From DATGIQ01 sp035295665 (GTDB taxonomy: Bacteria; Planctomycetota; Planctomycetia; Gemmatales; Gemmataceae), in NCBI GenBank assembly GCA_035295665.1, contig DATGIQ010000215.1:1-5625 (forward strand): a DNA stretch of 5,625 nt. Reading direction: 5' to 3'. Positions 5,015-5,625 of this stretch are shown piece by piece; the first letter of the stretch is position 1; the number at the start of each line of letters is the position of its first letter. The translations under genes were made by a program, and so were the position numbers. The notes beneath the pieces are model-generated. The model made no database searches and was not told where the DNA came from. It worked only from the letters and a program-made list of their open reading frames with translations.

Positions 5015-5625
5015 CTATTCCTTCCGCGGCTTGAACACCGCACGAAACGCCTTGAGGGCCGCCGGATGATAGATCGTGGCGTGTGTTTCTTCCGGCATCG
5101 TTTCGTAATGCCAGTGGAGACCGGGTGGCGCGTGTTTGGTGAGGATGTCCGCGAACCGCTGCGTGACCTCGATGATCCCTTTTTCATCGCTGCTGGCAAA
5201 ATAGAGCGTCTTTTCCAACTTCTTCCATGTCCGTAAACGCTCCGCCGAGCCGGCGACGAGCTTTTGATGATTCCACCAGAGGCTCGGATCCAACGCGATG
5301 TAGGTATCGAAGAGGTCTGGCTCAAGAAAAAACGTCTCCACCACGAAGAGCCCGGCGAGGGACTCGCCCACGATGGCCGTCTCATGGGTCGTCCGATACC
5401 GGGTCTTCACCTGGGGCATGAGTTCCCGGCGGATAAACGACCGAAATGCTTCGGACCCTCCCACCCGCGGCGCGATTTTCTTGTCGTTCGGGTTTTCCGT
5501 GGGTCCTGTCATGTCGCGCCGGCGCTGGGTGTTCTCGATGCCTACGAGGATGAACGGTCGCATCGTGCCATTGCCAACCGAGACCTGGACCAGACCAGCG
5601 ACGTGCAGGAAGTCCTCGGCCATCC
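5015..5625 (-). CDS. Putative esterase, EstD/IroE-type alpha/beta hydrolase (N-terminus outside window)
   Basis: The frame runs from the right edge to a TAG at 5015-5017 and covers about 200 C-terminal residues of the putative esterase family (PF00756 type), which includes siderophore esterases. Numbering from the Met at 5623, the strand MRPFILVGIENTQRRRDMTG (21-40) is typical. The nucleophile elbow VGESLAGLF (85-93) gives Ser88. LDPSLWW (111-117) is a family hallmark. The C-terminal PEETHATIYHPA (177-188) supplies His181 as the likely catalytic base. The reaction would be hydrolysis of an ester bond, with substrate unknown. The Met at 5623 is unlikely to be the true start, because the family has another strand and a YLxDG-like motif before this point. 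Whether there is an export signal cannot be seen. The reading frame is intact, unlike the genes to its left. Confidence 0.87.
   Translation of the reverse strand, partial: MAEDFLHVAGLVQVSVGNGTMRPFILVGIENTQRRRDMTGPTENPNDKKIAPRVGGSEAFRSFIRRELMPQVKTRYRTTHETAIVGESLAGLFVVETFFLEPDLFDTYIALDPSLWWNHQKLVAGSAERLRTWKKLEKTLYFASSDEKGIIEVTQRFADILTKHAPPGLHWHYETMPEETHATIYHPAALKAFRAVFKPRKE

Overview
The window is GC-rich and gene-dense and looks like bacterial chromosome, probably from a soil or freshwater organism. The receiver fragment, the MoaD/Asp-box pair and the molybdopterin enzyme resemble proteins I associate with Planctomycetota and Acidobacteriota. This placement is an impression from protein style, not a demonstrated assignment. 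I see no tRNA, rRNA, CRISPR array or complete insertion sequence.

Left part (1-2185, plus strand): after the tail of an unrecognised gene comes a compact three-gene operon. It encodes a DGPF/YCII-type small protein (274-711), an Asp-box (BNR) beta-propeller protein with six recognisable boxes (708-1892), and a MoaD/ThiS-like beta-grasp protein ending in Gly-Gly (1889-2185). Both junctions are ATGA overlaps, so the three proteins are probably translated in a coupled way. This is the best candidate here for a coherent but functionally undescribed system: a sulfur-carrier or ubiquitin-like protein tied to a cytoplasmic propeller.

Middle part (2186-4857): this stretch looks decayed. It holds non-coding DNA with short inverted and tandem repeats, and a response-regulator receiver domain that has lost its N-terminus (2515-2784). 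On the minus strand there is a molybdopterin oxidoreductase (2849-4192) that joins a short N-terminal block directly to the C-terminal half, so the iron-sulfur and most of the catalytic domains are missing. Upstream of that lies a helical protein gene broken by apparent single-base deletions (4324-4857). The plus-strand and minus-strand genes converge near 2785-2848.

Right part (4858-5625): a short non-coding stretch, then the C-terminal 203 codons of an intact-looking EstD/IroE-type alpha/beta-hydrolase esterase on the minus strand, running off the right edge.

Only the three-gene plus-strand operon gives a testable joint function. The right half reads as a remnant of a molybdoenzyme locus beside an unrelated esterase.
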